In this document: positions 10,869 through 23,708 of the stretch, one piece after another | Layout: every line of letters starts with the position of its first letter | Numbering within the stretch: the first letter of the stretch is position 1 | Assembly (NCBI RefSeq): GCF_034140825.1 | Contig: NC_089045.1 | Span: 24,553,501 to 24,617,500 of the forward strand | Reading direction: 5' to 3' | Length of the DNA stretch: 64,000 bases | Origin: Oryza sativa Japonica Group | Taxonomy: Eukaryota > Streptophyta > Magnoliopsida > Poales > Poaceae | Program-made: the position numbers and the translations under genes | Notes under the pieces: model-generated | Databases searched by the model: none | Told to the model about the DNA's origin: nothing | Seen by the model: only the letters and a program-made list of their open reading frames with translations

Positions 10869-12592
10869 ATTTTATGGTATTTTTATAGCAATCAGTTTAA
10901 TTCCAATAAAATTCCTCCAAAAATCCTACATTGCGAAGAATCCCTAAGCCAGACGACATCAAGTCTCTATCTAGATATTTATATAAAAACATTACACACA
11001 GATTATTTTTGGTAACTAATAAACTGTTACGACTTATAATTAGCTCCTGGCCAATCGATTGGGTTCTGAATACCTAGCTCAAGCCACGTGTTGTCAACTT
11101 CTCGCCATCTACTCGCCCCACCGTCGCCTCCCACCATAGCCCCACTGCCTTCATCGAGCCGCTGCCACCCCTATCAAACCCTAATGCACATGGTGCCACC
11201 AGGGCAAGCGAGGTACGTCGGCCGGAGGCGTTGTCCCGTTGTCCGAAGGCCGCCAATGACACAACAATACAACACCACATGAGGAAAGTTAGGTTATGGT
11301 TATGGTTATGGTTATCTTGGGGTGGTGACAACATCAGCTCGGTGTAAGCGACGTTGCTGGGAATTGTTGCCGGTTGGTCAACTTGTCAGAGGAGCGTGGG
11401 GCTGGCGTCGATGAGCGGGGGATGGTGGAAGGAGGTTCCACCTAGCTATCATCTACCTGATTAGAGGGATATTTAACTTTTTTTTTCATTTTCAAGATGT
11501 GTCAATTAAGGATTTGTTACTCGATGTTTATGCATGTGGGTCCTCATGTGTGTATGACATGTGGATCTAGTGGTAAATTCTTTATCACCACTTATAAGAG
11601 TGGCAAATAGTTAATTATTGCACCTGATTAAACGATGAAACATTAGGACAAGCGAGAAGGCTTGATTTGGATTCAACCATGGGCATTTTGGTCAGCCAAA
11701 CTATGAGAAAAGACCAAGATGATTTTGACTCAGAAAAATGGCATTGGAGGGAAGACCCCTTTTGATTGAGAGTGGCACTTTACCGAAATTTATTTATGGC
11801 TCAACTGAATCCATGGCATTGGTGTGTTCTCTTTTACACTGAATGGCTGAATAGTTGGATGGTTTGTGATAATTATTTGAGAATACAAACGAATGAATTA
11901 ACTACTATATAAAGCTGAAAATGTATTTAAAACAGTGTCCTAAGAAATTCATATATAGAAACTTTTCTTTTAGAAAAAACACATCTTTTGTAAGCTCGGC
12001 AAGCGTGCATATCCATCCATTCGGGGAAGTACGTAGTATACTAATACTTCCAACTAACTTCATGTAGTGTTGGTTAAGCGGGCATCTTAAATTAGAGACT
12101 ATAGCATCTAAATTTGATGGCGCTCGAATCAAGTATCTCTCCGATTACGAACCCAGAATTATGGGTACATTTGCTTTCAGATCATTACTGTCGTAAACCT
12201 CTACGTTCTGGCATGTACAATCTCAAATTTTCAACATATCAGTAGTAGCAAACAGAACAGACGACAGACTTTTTTTTTTCTGGCGTAAATCTAACCCAGA
12301 AGAGAAATGTCGAATTGTCGATCTCACCAAGTATGTAATCTCCTGTATTGTATATACATGACCATGCCGTGGGCTGGGCGCGATGATCTCAAAGCAAAGG
12401 AGAATGGGAGATGCTCTCTATTCAATGCCTCAGCACTCAACATCACAACAGCAGTCAGCAAACGGTTGCAATCCTTGATGTGCTCCAGGAGAGGATCAGA
12501 GGACTGCCTCAATGCTAAACCTACAATGCTAAAGCCACATCAAACTTTTTGCTGCAGAGGACCCAGGAACAGTCTAGTGGGCGTCGATTATA
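10869..12592. other. Spacer, no gene supported
   Basis: There is a GC-richer patch at 11080-11290 with a short GGTTAT repeat at about 11292-11315. The remainder is AT-rich. Frames up to 86 codons are present on either strand but carry no recognisable domain or splice context. Confidence 0.45.
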
Positions 12593-15500
12593 TCACAGCA
12601 ACAGTCCAGGGTCACGCTTCTTGGCATGCTTAAAGCCAGACTGCAAGGAGACAAAACACAAATGGTGATGATATGGAATAACTCTGAACCAAATGTGAGT
12701 TAAATTCAAATGTGAAAGTTGACTAGGAATTGCCTTGACTATGCCCTTCATCATGTCCATGTCGCAAGCAAAGGATCGCCCCTCATCATCACAGCATACC
12801 TAACAAACAATTTGAAAATTACCCAGATAAGTACTACACAGGATGCTATTTATGATAATAGTAGAAACAAACCTATGGTAATCTGACACCACTTTCGCTC
12901 AAAAAAAGATAATCTCACTAAAATTACTTATTGCCTAGAAATTGATCCATCGACCAAAATGTCACAATAAAAAGTGATAGCAAGAACATGTTTCAATCAA
13001 CTGATTTGGCAAGGATAACATAAATGACAACTCCAATATAAATATACCCCAGACTATTTTATGAAATACTTTTCATATGAAAACAACATTTTTGCAGCAT
13101 AAATTACAGCCCCCTATCATCACCTTTTGACTAAGCACATCGAATTGATCTTACAAGTTACTTCCACGCGTGAAGTACATTGAACCTCGAGAAGAAATGA
13201 TTTCACATTTTCACATATATGCATAAAAAGCAAAAACTTCTCTCAGCACATACCGCAGACGCCAGAGTATACATGCTCTCTGAATGCAGACCTTTATAGA
13301 CATGACTAATGGCCAACTCTGCTGTTTTAGTGGGGACCTCATTCACACAGTTGCATTTCTTCTCAATAATGTGTAACCCAAAAAGAGTGTGCGTTTGGCA
13401 TATACAACCAAGAAATTTTGGCACCAGAGATTCACCCTTGAACTCAAAATGCAAAGGAGTTTGTGCCATGTGCAACCTCTCAAGAACTGATTCCACAACT
13501 CTGTACACAGTGATGTTTCCAGCCTGCAATAATAAAATCATTTATGTCATTAGCTATGAAAGCAACATGCTGAAAAATTTTCTATGTTACAGCCAACATG
13601 CATACTCAGAAATGCAAGTGGAATACAGAAATTGGTCTGCAGTCAAGAATCAAAAGACAATACAAAGGTAACTCATGGATCAAACTTAGTAAGAACCTGC
13701 CACATTCTATCGCAAGAAATAGGATTTTAATCTAATCTACTCCGAAGAAATGCAAATTGGTGCACAAAATGGCCAAAAGATTATCATGGACTCACATGGA
13801 TCACATAAATATTTACTTTTGTTTCTTTTAACAATTCGTATTATCTCCAGAACTAAAGGCCTAAAAAACCAAATAATAATTTAGTGTATTAGATGAGCGA
13901 ACCAATGATACTATGTAAAACAAGCTTGGGAATAGTACATAGTACCAATAAAGTGGTTTAAGGACACTATTTTGCCTATCTGTTCTAAGAGTGCCCAAGT
14001 GGAACCATGGAGTAAAAAATCGAAAGATATTAGGGAGTGAGACCTATGACCTATCCAGTTCATTTTACATTAAATATTTATCCAATATAACTATGAGTAA
14101 AATATATATGGAGACGGTTAGCCTCTGATAAGAAATTTTCTATGTGATCTTTCCCAGAGATGCAGACTGCAAGTAGATAAGTGGGAAACAAATAGTGAAT
14201 ACAGCAGACCTTTTCATCAATCACAAAACATCTCAAGGAATCTACCATGAATATCACTGAGGGCCCGTTTAGTTCCCCAAAATTTTTTCCCAAAAACATC
14301 ACATCGAATCTTTAGATATATACATGAAGCATTAAATATAGATAAAAAGAAAAACTAATTGCACAGTTATGGGGGAAATCGCGAGACGAATCTTTTAAGC
14401 CTAATTAGTCCGTGATTAGCCATAAGTGCTACAGTAACACACATGTGCTAATGACGGCTTAATTAGTCTCAAAAGATTCGTCTCGCGGTTTCCAGGCGAG
14501 TTCTGAAATTAGTTTTTCCATTCGTGTCCGAAAACCCCTTCCGACATCTGGTCAAACGTCTGATGTGACACCCAAAAATTTTCTTTTCCCCAACTAAACA
14601 CACCCTAAACAAGGTAAGTCACATGTTGTGCACTACTTCTCATGATCCCAAGAATGCAGAGAAAATCACAGAGAGGTAAATTGATAGCTAAATATTAAAA
14701 AAAAAAACTGAAGGAGTCAAACACAAGTTAACCAGAGAATCACATCCAATCGAACCTGTCGTTCATAACCATTTTGTGGACGAGGATTATTAGCCAGTTT
14801 TTCCTGTCAACAATAAATATCATACATAAGGAAAAAAGTTATACTAGAAAACATGCTTTATCACAAGTTCAGTTCGTGCTGAAAGAACTATACTGACCCA
14901 TAGGCAGGCCTTTGCCATAGGTGAGATGACCGTAAGATAATCTACTTGACAATTTTTCAAAAGCCATTTTTTCCAGTAATCCACCTCAGCATCAGGTAAT
15001 AGCATCCCAACTTGTGCAGAGCCAATCTGTAAATACAGCAGCTAGGATTTAAGCACTGATCAACGAGATTAAAATGCTGCTATAAAATTAGAGAGCAACC
15101 AGAAGTTAACAAGAGGAAGACGATACCGCAGAATGAAAATAAGGCTTGAACTTGTACATGATGTACAGAATGTTGAGAAAAGTGACTTCGGAATCAATGA
15201 GCTCAAAGACAATTTCCTTAGCCCTGCTCAAGATCTTTTTCCTCTCTGCCAAATCATCTCCATCGGTTGTCTCCCATCTCCATGATTCGAGAAGCTCTTT
15301 CTCACAGTCAGATGCTCTTTTGGGTACTGATGATAGCAATTCCAATTCCTTCCTAATACGATCCTCATCCATAAGCCTCATGAGATACTGCAGGTATCAA
15401 GAGAAAACCAGAGAGGTAAAATAATTTGCCGGGCCGGCCAAAGAGAAGTAAAATAATAGCTAAATATCAAAAACTGAAGGAGCCAAAGACAAGTTACCTG

Positions 15501-17498
15501 AAGAATGACAGCCAAAGGAACCTCTGGTTCATGACCATTTTGTAGCTGAGCAAGTAAAGCATCCTCCGGGGAATTATTAACCAGTTTTTCCTGTCAATGA
15601 TAAATATCATACACAAAAAAAAACTTACAGCAAACATGCTTTACGAGTTCGATTCGTGCTGAAAGAGATATACTGACCCAAAAACAAGCCTTTGCAATAG
15701 GTGACATGACTGCCTCAGCATCAACTAATAGCATTTTGATGTATGCAAGGCCAATTTGCAAGTAAAGCAACTAGGATTTAAGCATTGATCAACAAGATTA
15801 AAGTGTTACATATTTCTAGGAAATGCTAACAAAAGGAGTCCACCAACTTAATAAGGTAGAGCTGAGTTTAGTTTGAACTGGAAGCTACTTATCTATGCTT
15901 CTACATCTCTATTTTCCTAACATGGATAATTTAAGTTTATCTGACTGTCAGTAAAGGTGCTATATGAAAAGTCTCAGTGAATCATATGGTTATTTTACCA
16001 TGTTGCTAACAATGCAGGGAGATATGCAGTTAGTATATTCAGCATACTTGTATGAAATAAAGTGAATTACACTTAAGTCGGTTATTCTAACAACAGTGCA
16101 CCACCGTCATGGAAGATGAGACACCATTAAAAGTCTGAACAAATCCAAACAGAACCAAATCATTCATATAACATGATTGATGAATCCAACAATAGATCTT
16201 CCTAAATTATGTTCGACCTAAATATACAATATATGACAAACGTTCAAAATTTTCTAATTTGCATACTTCTCTCCGAAAAAAAGAAAAGAACTTCGGCACT
16301 AGTAAGTTACGTTTCCATATTTCCCAATCAGGTTCACCAAAAAGAAAACATCATTTGGCGAGGTTGAAGATGAATATTTCAACTTTGCAACACAATTTGA
16401 AAGGCGTGCAGAGAATTTTACTTTGCTAGTTAAGTAATTTTTCTATGGATAACAGAAGCTATGTAACACATTGCATATATCTAACAAAAGCAACAGTAGT
16501 ACATATTTATGTGTTACTGCAATCAATTCACGAGATGTAGAAACATTTTCATTTCAATCATCACCATTATTGGAGTCTACAATTTTTTCATGTTAGAAAT
16601 AGAAACTTATACTCATCAACATTCTCTATGACCATTAGTACCAAATGTGCAGGTATATCAGTACAACTTATTATAAACATAAGTCATCCCAATTAATTTT
16701 AGAATAGTTAAAACAACTCATCACAAACAGGACATGTTTGATGTTGTTTGCAGAAAAAGAATTAGTTGCAACAGAGTGCGTCAAGATGATACAAATAAAA
16801 GGACATAAAATTGGCACTAGATGCTTACCAATTTCACAGGAATGCCTCCACCTCCACATTCAGCAAGCGTGCTAATGATTTTCTCGGAGTGCTTGGTTAT
16901 GCCAGTCATGGTCTTGCTTGTTCTTGAAATAATTCTTGCATTTTGTGCACTGGAACGTCCTCCCCTTATTCTCAGACATGAATTTGGGGTGGACGCGCTT
17001 GTAGTGTGGCTCCATCCCCCCAGCATCCAAGAACCTCTCCTTGTAGACCCCCGATTGCAAAGATTCCATGTAGCATAGGGCACATGGCTTCCTGGCTGGT
17101 TTATTGGGCCTCTTCTTGTTGATTGAGGCAGCGATGTCATACTGGCTCTGCAATCCAGCTGCAACTTCATCAGTGCTGCCTTTCTTGCAGTTGAGATTGG
17201 ACGCCTGGCAGATGTGCCCCCCCTCTTCTGCATCATCACGGTCGCCCAAACCCTCGTCCCCATCTTCCTCGTAGAAACCCTCTTCCTCGTCGGCGTCGGG
17301 GACCGCCGCGTACACCGCATCCTGTCCCGCGGCGCCTGCCTCCGCGCCCGCAACAGGAATCGCCGCGAATCCAGGAGGAAAGCCGACGCCCGCCGCGCCG
17401 CCTCCGCCCAGCACGGGCCCCGCGAATCCACCGCCCAAGAGCCCGTCTCCACCCTCGCCGTCGTCCGCTGGTGCTCCTCCGCCGCCTCCATTGTCCAT
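12593..17498 (-). CDS. Zinc-finger, DUF629/UCH-like multi-exon gene (probably damaged)
   Basis: Exons on the minus strand: 16829-17498, 15498-15590, 15127-15387, 14898-15026, 14756-14803, 13254-13523 and 12593-12799. All have GT/AG borders, and every exon after the first is phase 0. Exon 1 starts MDNGGGGGAP, is Gly/Ala- and acid-rich, then has Cys/His finger-like pairs: CALCYMES with HYKRVH, and CTKCKNYF. Later exons give an acidic helical region (RLMDEDRIRKELELLSSVPK), VDYWKKWLLKN, and CICQTHTLFGLHIIEKKCNC. This order recalls plant DUF627/DUF629 ubiquitin-hydrolase-related proteins, but that is tentative and no catalytic triad is visible. In exon 1 the finger frame stops at 16872. A shifted frame continues to a clean donor at 16828 in the phase the next exons need, so a one-base indel is likely. 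The last 69 codons read straight through to the stop at 12593. Confidence 0.55.
14261..14605. mobile_element. MITE with GGGCCCGTTTAGTTCCCC termini, in an intron
   Basis: The left end GGGCCCGTTTAGTTCCCC pairs with the right end CCCCAACTAAACACACCC, flanked by TGA and TAA, consistent with a 3 bp PIF/Harbinger-like target duplication. The interior carries a characteristic inverted pair, GCGAGACGAATCTTTTAAGC and AAAAGATTCGTCTCGCGG. It sits in the intron between the exons at 14756-14803 and 13254-13523. Relatives occur at 49112-49426 and 49436-49768. Confidence 0.75.
15678..15756 (-). pseudogene. Decayed duplicate exon inside the zinc-finger gene
   Basis: This encodes IGLAYIKMLLVDAEAVMSPI followed by AKACFW, matching the exon at 14898-15026 (IGSAQVGMLLPDAEV, then VISPMAKACLW) but lacking its central 17 codons. 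The donor GTCAGT is kept. The acceptor dinucleotide before ATTGGC is AA instead of AG, so the exon is probably skipped. It lies directly upstream of the exon at 15498-15590, which is in turn the duplicate of 14756-14803. Confidence 0.6.
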
Positions 17499-19002
17499 AT
17501 GGTAGGGTAAGCTGAAGCGGAAGCGGAAGCAAGCGCGGGGCGGCGCTACTTGTGCTGATCTTGGGGCGAGGAGCGGTGCGGAAACCGGGATCGGAAACAA
17601 GCGCGTCCTTGTGCTGGCCTCGCGCCGGAATCGGGGGGCGAGGAGCGGCGGCGGCGGTGGCGGTGGCGGTGGGCGGTGGCGGTTATCGCGCGCCGGAGAC
17701 GGGGAAGATTGCCTGAAACGGAAAGGGGCCGTGGGGTTTCTCGGGAAGGAGCGCGCCCGCGTGGTTATGCCGTTTTTACCCTCTCAGGCACGGGCCGGCC
17801 CATACTACACTCACCTCGCACCGGCCCACGGCCCGAGAAGTCAGACCCCGCGCCTTCCCGCGCGCGATCGAACCGATGGCTGACGCGTGTCCCCGCGAGC
17901 CCAGCGCGACCGCTCCGATCTTTCCACGAGACGTCTCCGAGGCTCGTGTGCGCCGTTTGACCGCTACGTGAGCGTTTGTCAAATACTCTACCCGTCAAAA
18001 AAAAAAAAAAACCTCTAATATTGGTTGAGACCTGTACAGATTCGTTGTATTAAAAAAGTCTTATCCAATTCATTATTTTTTTATGAGATGGAGGGAGTAG
18101 TTTCCTCTCCCTCGTTGCCAGCTTAGCTCAGTTCGTTAACATTAATGGGTTAAAAGACATGAACTACCCTCATTTATATCATATTAATAATTCTAAATAT
18201 ATTTTTTATCATATATTAATATAATAATAAATACTAACTAATAAGTAATTTACTAAATACAAAGTGATATCTTAAACGAGCAGTTTGCAAGCTAAGCTCG
18301 TTAAAAGAGACAAGCTAAAAGGCTATCTCGGCTTGACTTATTGAGAATACGAGTTCGAGCCAATCCAAGTTGAACTCGCCACGAGTCAATCTGAGCCACA
18401 GGTCACGAGCTGTTTTTTTCCACCCCTGCCTAGGGCACCTATAATATATGAAAAGGTTGTCCATATAGCTATATATGTGATCACTTAATTATTGTGAGAA
18501 TGATCCATATAACAATTTTTATTATGAGCTATCCAAATAATATCAAGGCTCTAAGAAATAAATAACAATAACTTTTCAATCCTCTCTTCCCTCATATGAT
18601 AGCTAATTGAAGGGGACTAGTAGGACCATGCTAATTCCTTCTGTTATTTATGCATTGAGCAACCTTGTCTAATATATAGACCAACCTTGTAATCCAAGAG
18701 GGCAAGAGGTATCATATACACTGAGCATACTAGCCAACCAGCGAATTCAGGCCATATGGCCCATTCCAATGCAGTAGTCAAACTCTCTGTGGAAGATTTG
18801 TACGGCGTATGTATGATCAAGCAAGTCGGCAATGGTGATTAAATGTCACATCGAGCTTTGACGCCATAGCCGCCAGAATCCTTGGAACTATAAGAGCAGA
18901 GCAAGTCAAGCAGTCAAATCAATTGCTCAAGCAAAGAAGCTACTACAGCTTGCTCGGTTCAGTTCAGACACACACAGTGCTCGCCTTGAGCTGCCACCCA
19001 TT
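17499..19002. other. Divergent promoter region and AT-rich spacer
   Basis: 17499-17960 is a GC-rich upstream region of the zinc-finger gene with GGCCCA motifs near 17800-17830. 18000-18110 holds half of a Stowaway-like repeat ending GAGATGGAGGGAGTA. 18120-18430 is a degenerate repeat with several GCTCGTT/CGAGC phrases. A CTATAAG box at about 18887 lies roughly 115 bp before the transporter start. No gene is seen. Confidence 0.5.
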
Positions 19003-20678
19003 ATGGCCGCCGGATTCGTGGACGACGAGGGGCGGCGGCGGAGCGGCAGCGGGAGGGTCACGGCGTTCGTGGCGCTGTCCTGCGCCACGGCGGCGATGGG
19101 CGGCGCCATCTACGGCTACGACATCAGCATCGCCGGCGGCGTGTCGTCCATGGAGCCGTTCCTGAGGGACTTCTTCCCGGGCGTGCTCCGGCGGATGGCG
19201 GGAGGCGGCGGCGGCGCCGACGGTGGCGCGCCGCGCGTCAGCAACTACTGCAAGTTCGACAGTCAGCTGCTGACGCTCTTCACCTCATCGCTCTACATCT
19301 CCGGCCTGCTCACCGCCGTGCTCCTCGCGTCGTGGGTCACGGCCAGCCGCGGCCGCCGCGCGTCCATGATCCTCGGCGGCTTCGCCTACATCGCCGGCGC
19401 GGCGGTCAGCGGCGCTGCCGTCAACGTGTCCATGGCCATCCTCGGCAGGGCGCTCCTCGGCGTCGGCCTCGGCTTCACCACCCAGGTCACAGCACTAAAA
19501 AATAAATTATTCTCGAATTCTTGATGTGCCATTTGGACAAATCTTGTGCAAAGTTTTTCTAAACTTTGCAAATTCTTGAAACATTTTTGCAGTCTGTGCA
19601 ACTCTACGTGGCTGAAATGGCACCGGCGCGATACCGGGGAGCATTCAGCAACGGCATCCAGTTCAGCCTGTGTCTCGGAGCTCTCGCCGCCACGACCGTG
19701 AACTTCGCCGTGGAGAAGATCAGGGGAGGCTGGGGGTGGAGGCTCTCGCTGGCGCTGGCCGGCGTGCCCGCTGTGTTCCTCACCGTCGGCGCCGTCTTCT
19801 TGCCGGAGACGCCGAACAGCCTCGTCCAGCAAGGCAAAGACCGTGACACGGTCAAGGCGTTGCTGCAGAGGATCAGGGGCGTCGACGCCGTCGACGACGA
19901 GCTGGACGAGATCGTCGCCGCGAACGCCGCGGCGGCGGCGGCGCACGGCGAGAACGGCCTGTGGCTGATCCTGTCGCGGCGCCGGTACAGGCCGCAGCTC
20001 GCCATGGCCGTCCTGATACCGGCGTTCACGCAGCTGACGGGCATCAACGCGATCGGGTTCTACCTGCCGGTGCTGCTGCGCACCGTCGGCATGGGCGAGA
20101 GCGCGGCGCTGCTCGCCACGGTGATCCTGGTGGTCGTCTCCTCGGCGTCGACGCTCGCGTCCATGTTCCTCGTCGACCGCTTCGGCAGGAGGGCGCTGCT
20201 CCTCGCCGGCGGCGCCCAGATGCTCGTCTCGGAGGCGCTGATCGGCAGCATCATGGCGGCGAAGCTGGGCGACGAAGGCGCGCCGAGCAAGGCGTACGCC
20301 ACGCTGCTCGTCGTCCTCATCGGCGTCTACTCGACGGGCTTCGGGTGGTCGTGGGGTCCCCTGAGCTGGCTGGTGCCCACCGAGGTCCTGCCGCTGGAGG
20401 TCCGGTCGGCGGGGCAGAGCGTGGCGGTGGCGACGTGCTTCGCGCTCACCGTGCTCGTCGCGCAGTGCTTCCTCGCCGCGCTGTGCCGGATGAAGGCGTG
20501 GATCTTCTTCTTCTTCGCTGGGTGGATCGCCGCCATGACGGCTTTCGTCTACTTCTTCTTGCCGGAGACGAAGGGGATTCCGATCGAACAGGTTGGGAGC
20601 GTGTGGGAGGAGCACTGGTTCTGGAGGAGGATAGTTGGGACTGATGAAATCCATGCAAGTTCCAAGCTGTCAAAATAG
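19003..20678 (+). CDS. STP/MST-type monosaccharide-proton symporter
   Basis: Two exons, 19003-19485 and 19593-20678, give a protein of 522 residues, the usual length for plant STPs. The intron is phase 0 and lies at GLGFTTQ|SVQLYVAEMAPARYRG, a position typical of STP genes. Landmarks are YGYDISIAGGVSSM in helix 1, the loop Cys in NYCKFDSQLL, RYRG, PETPNSL, QLTGINAIGFYLPVL, the sugar-porter signature DRFGRRALLLAGG, GWSWGPLSWLVPTEVLPLEVRSAGQS and PETKGIPIEQ near the C-terminus. Twelve transmembrane helices are expected. It should import hexoses with protons across the plasma membrane; the exact sugar is unknown. Coding sequence is very GC-rich, normal for grass genes. A long minus-strand frame over exon 2 is a composition artefact. 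Confidence 0.92.
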
Positions 20679-20745
20679 ATTGATGAATTAAAGATAAATC
20701 TGTTATTGGATCCCTTTGAAAGTATAAAGTGGAATTGCCTGTGTT

Positions 20746-20988
20746 AGAGCAAGTTTAACAGTATAGTCTACTACTAGCTCCAATTCATCTATAGCAATGT
20801 AATAACCAATTCATACAATAGTTGCTTGCTATATTATTATATAATGTATGGTCCCACCTGTCATACACACATTGCGTCTTGGAGTTCGTGCTGTAACTAG
20901 CTACAGATCTGTAGCCCGCTGCTATTCTCTCTCATATTTTATCTTATTAAAATATGTTTATAGCTGGCTAATTGCTTGTATCTGCTCT
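20746..20988. mobile_element. MITE of the AGAGCAAGTTTAA type
   Basis: It begins AGAGCAAGTTTAACAGTATA and ends TTGTATCTGCTCT. It holds the family's hallmark interior, such as GGTCCCACCTGTCATACACA and GTAGCCCGCTGCTATTCTC. It lies just downstream of the transporter stop. Related ends occur at 59117-60106, and a piece lies at 61190-61414. Confidence 0.65.
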
Positions 20989-21209
20989 TAGAACATTAGC
21001 TTAGGCTTTAGGGTTTAACTTATCGGTGCATGCAACTCAATATTTCCAGCGAGGGGATTTTCTTAATATAGATTTATGAATTAAAACTTTGTTACATGTT
21101 CCTAAGTTTCTCTTGATGATGGAATCTTTGCATCGAGATGTATCAGTCCATGTTCCTAGAAGCATCCGATGAAGCTCATATTCTTTAGATGATTCAGCAC
21201 CGTTTGTTC

Positions 21210-21560
21210 ACTACTGGACAACCGTTCTTTTATCCCAAAATACAAATATCTCGATTAGATTTAGAACCGATACTAAAGATATTTTTAGTATCGGTTCTAA
21301 AAGTCCAAGTCGCAAAAACATCTTTAGTTTCGGTTGATGTCACCAACAATCTTTAGTATTGGTTGGTAACACCAATCCGGACTAAAACTATTTTTAGTAT
21401 CGATTGGTATGTCTCAAAGGTTAGTTAAAAAAACAAAGCAGCTCCATCTAAGTCAGATGTGTGTGGTAGATAGAATGGTAACATGCGTGAGGGCTGAGGT
21501 GATAGATCTTGAGTTTAAATCTCACATCTCACATATTATTTTTGATTTAGAATGAATCTT
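21210..21560. mobile_element. CACTA-like terminal fragment
   Basis: It starts CACTACTGGACAACCG, resembling grass CACTA ends. It contains subterminal repeats of the phrase ACTAAAGATATTTTTAGTATCG and its complement TTTAGTATCGGTT. Only this end is recognisable. A tRNA-like/SINE-like phrase lies near 21456-21535. Confidence 0.4.
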
Positions 21561-22384
21561 AATTTAGCACCGGTTGATGCTTGTAGCTTTACATTTCGTA
21601 TAAATCCTCTGCGTCTGTCTCTTTTGGTGGCACCCCATGAGGTGCAAAACTTGTTATTTCTCTTATCTTTGATGAAATTGGCAGAGCTTCCTGTCTTTCC
21701 CCTCGAAAAAAATTTGTCGATCATAATCTTTTTCAGTTACCACAGTACAAGAAACTATATAGCACCAAGGTCTGTTGAAACAAACCAGGGTTCATCTAAA
21801 TCTCAACCAATTGTCCATCTACATGAGAAAATGTTACATATCGACAGAGATTATTACACTAGCTATCTTCCATTATCTTAAAACATAAAAATAATCGAGT
21901 GGTGTATAGTAATGGAGTCATTTTGAGTGTGCCTATTTTTGTGAGGGGTGTTGTTGTCATTTTTTAGTTTTGTCAAGGGGGCACATTCTCATACGTTGAT
22001 ACGTATGCGTGCATAGTGGTCACTCACGTATCATTTTCTGTAGAATTGGAAAAATAAAATGAACACTAGTACCGTACTCGGCAATGCTACATGCCTATAT
22101 ATGATAAGCTGCCAATTATTAGTGCACCTTGAGTCAATCATGCCGTGGAAAAAACGTACTACAGTCTACAGTATGAGACGGCCCATAGCAAAATTCTTCG
22201 GGCTGCCAAGCAAGGGCACATCAAGCTTTGACAGTTTGGACATTTATAGTGTTTGGTTCGACTAATAGAATTAGCGAAGCAATGAAACTTTTTCGTTTCA
22301 CATAGTTGCAACGTTAAAATCGTTTCGTGGGATCCGCGAAGAAGAATCAACCAATCTTCTTCTTGCATGCATGCATAACAAATA

Positions 22385-22614
22385 CTTTATCCATATTTTA
22401 ATATATGACACCGTTGACTTTTTAACAAACGTATGACCTTTTGTCTTATTCAAAAAAATTTATGTAATTATCATTTATTTTATTGTGACTTTGATTTATC
22501 ATCAAATGTTCTTTAAACGTGACATAAGTATTTTTGTATTTGCATAAAAAATTTAAATAAGACGAATGGTCAAACGTTGTTAAAAAGTCAACGGCGTCAT
22601 ATTTACGGAGGGAG
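22385..22614. mobile_element. Stowaway MITE, degenerate left end
   Basis: CCGTTGACTTTTTAACAAACG at the left pairs with CGTTGTTAAAAAGTCAACGG at the right. The right end TTTACGGAGGGAG is followed by TA, and TA precedes the left end (22383-22384). Length is 230 bp. Confidence 0.75.
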
Positions 22615-22799
22615 TATTTTTTTACTCCTTCCGTTCGACTGAGTTCTATTTATTCTATGAAACTGACAAATATGATTCAATAGATATAACGTGCACGGTT
22701 CGCTTCTTCGGTAGGAAATCGATTTTGCGATCATATGCTCAAAGAACCGAAGAACAACGTTGATAAGAACCGAAGAACAAACCAGGGCATCAGTCAACA

Positions 22800-23708
22800 C
22801 AAAAAACTGTCACGAAAGCTCACCTTGATCCACACGACCCATTTAGATGGTAGACGGATCATTACTGATCGCGTGTGCGAAAATCATCCTCCATTTTTGT
22901 GTAACCACACGCAAAAATCAATTTTCGCAGACATGCTTTTTAACATGCTCGTACGGAAAAATACTCAATTTTCACAGGTAGGCCTCCTAATCGATCCACA
23001 CAGAAAAATACCCATTCCCTTCCAACTTGTTCGAAAAAATTCAAGTTTCCCTTCTCTCTTCCCCTTATCTTCTCCTCACTTTCCTCTCCTCCTCTCGATG
23101 TTCTCCTCACTTCAGCTGAGCTAGCACCGCGCGGCCGCGTCGAGCTCGCACCCCGCGGGCCATGGCGCCGGCGCCGCCTCTTTCTCCTTCTCCTCCGGCT
23201 CTGGTCTCTTCGCCTCCGTCGGATCCGGTGACAGCGGGCGGGAGCGGCGGGCTTGGCAGCGTGCGCGCGGCGGCGGGCGGGAGCGGCGGACGGCTGCCCC
23301 CCGCACGGATTCAGCGGAGCTGGCGGTCCCCTGCCCGGATCTAACGGCGGAGGCCGTCTCCCACCCGGATCCAGCGGCAGTGGCGGCCGCCGCGGTGGTG
23401 GCAGCGGGCGGGCGGACTCGGACGGTGGGGAAGTGGCGGATCCGGCTACTGCGACGGTGACTGCGACCACGAAAAGGCCGCCGGCGGCGGCTTTAGGGTT
23501 AGGGTTTTGTTTTTTTAGATTTTATTTTTTTCGGCTTTTTATTTTTGCATGCGGACGATATAACCATCCCACACGCGAAAATCAGATGCGGGTGTGCCAC
23601 CGTACACAAAAGTAGTGATTTTTGCAGACACTTCGTTACAGACGGTTGAAATATCCATATGCAAAAATCGTTTTCGACCGCACGAAAAAATTGTTAGTGT
23701 ACTAGTGC
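22800..23708. mobile_element. CACTA-like non-autonomous element with GC-rich cargo
   Basis: The right end reads TTAGTGTACTAGTG, the complement of a CACTA terminus. Subterminal repeats with CGCACGAAAA, TTTTTGCAGACA and CACACGCGAAAATC phrases occur on both flanks (22860-22940 and 23560-23700) in opposite orientations. Between them, 23100-23510 is a GC-rich, Pro/Ser/Gly-coding stretch of low complexity, perhaps a captured gene piece. The left border is not fixed. Confidence 0.4.

Noticed and set aside
19386-20654. 422-codon minus-strand open frame over the sugar transporter
   Set aside because: It is antisense to a well-supported transporter. It is Arg/Asp/His-rich and open only because of high GC at third positions.
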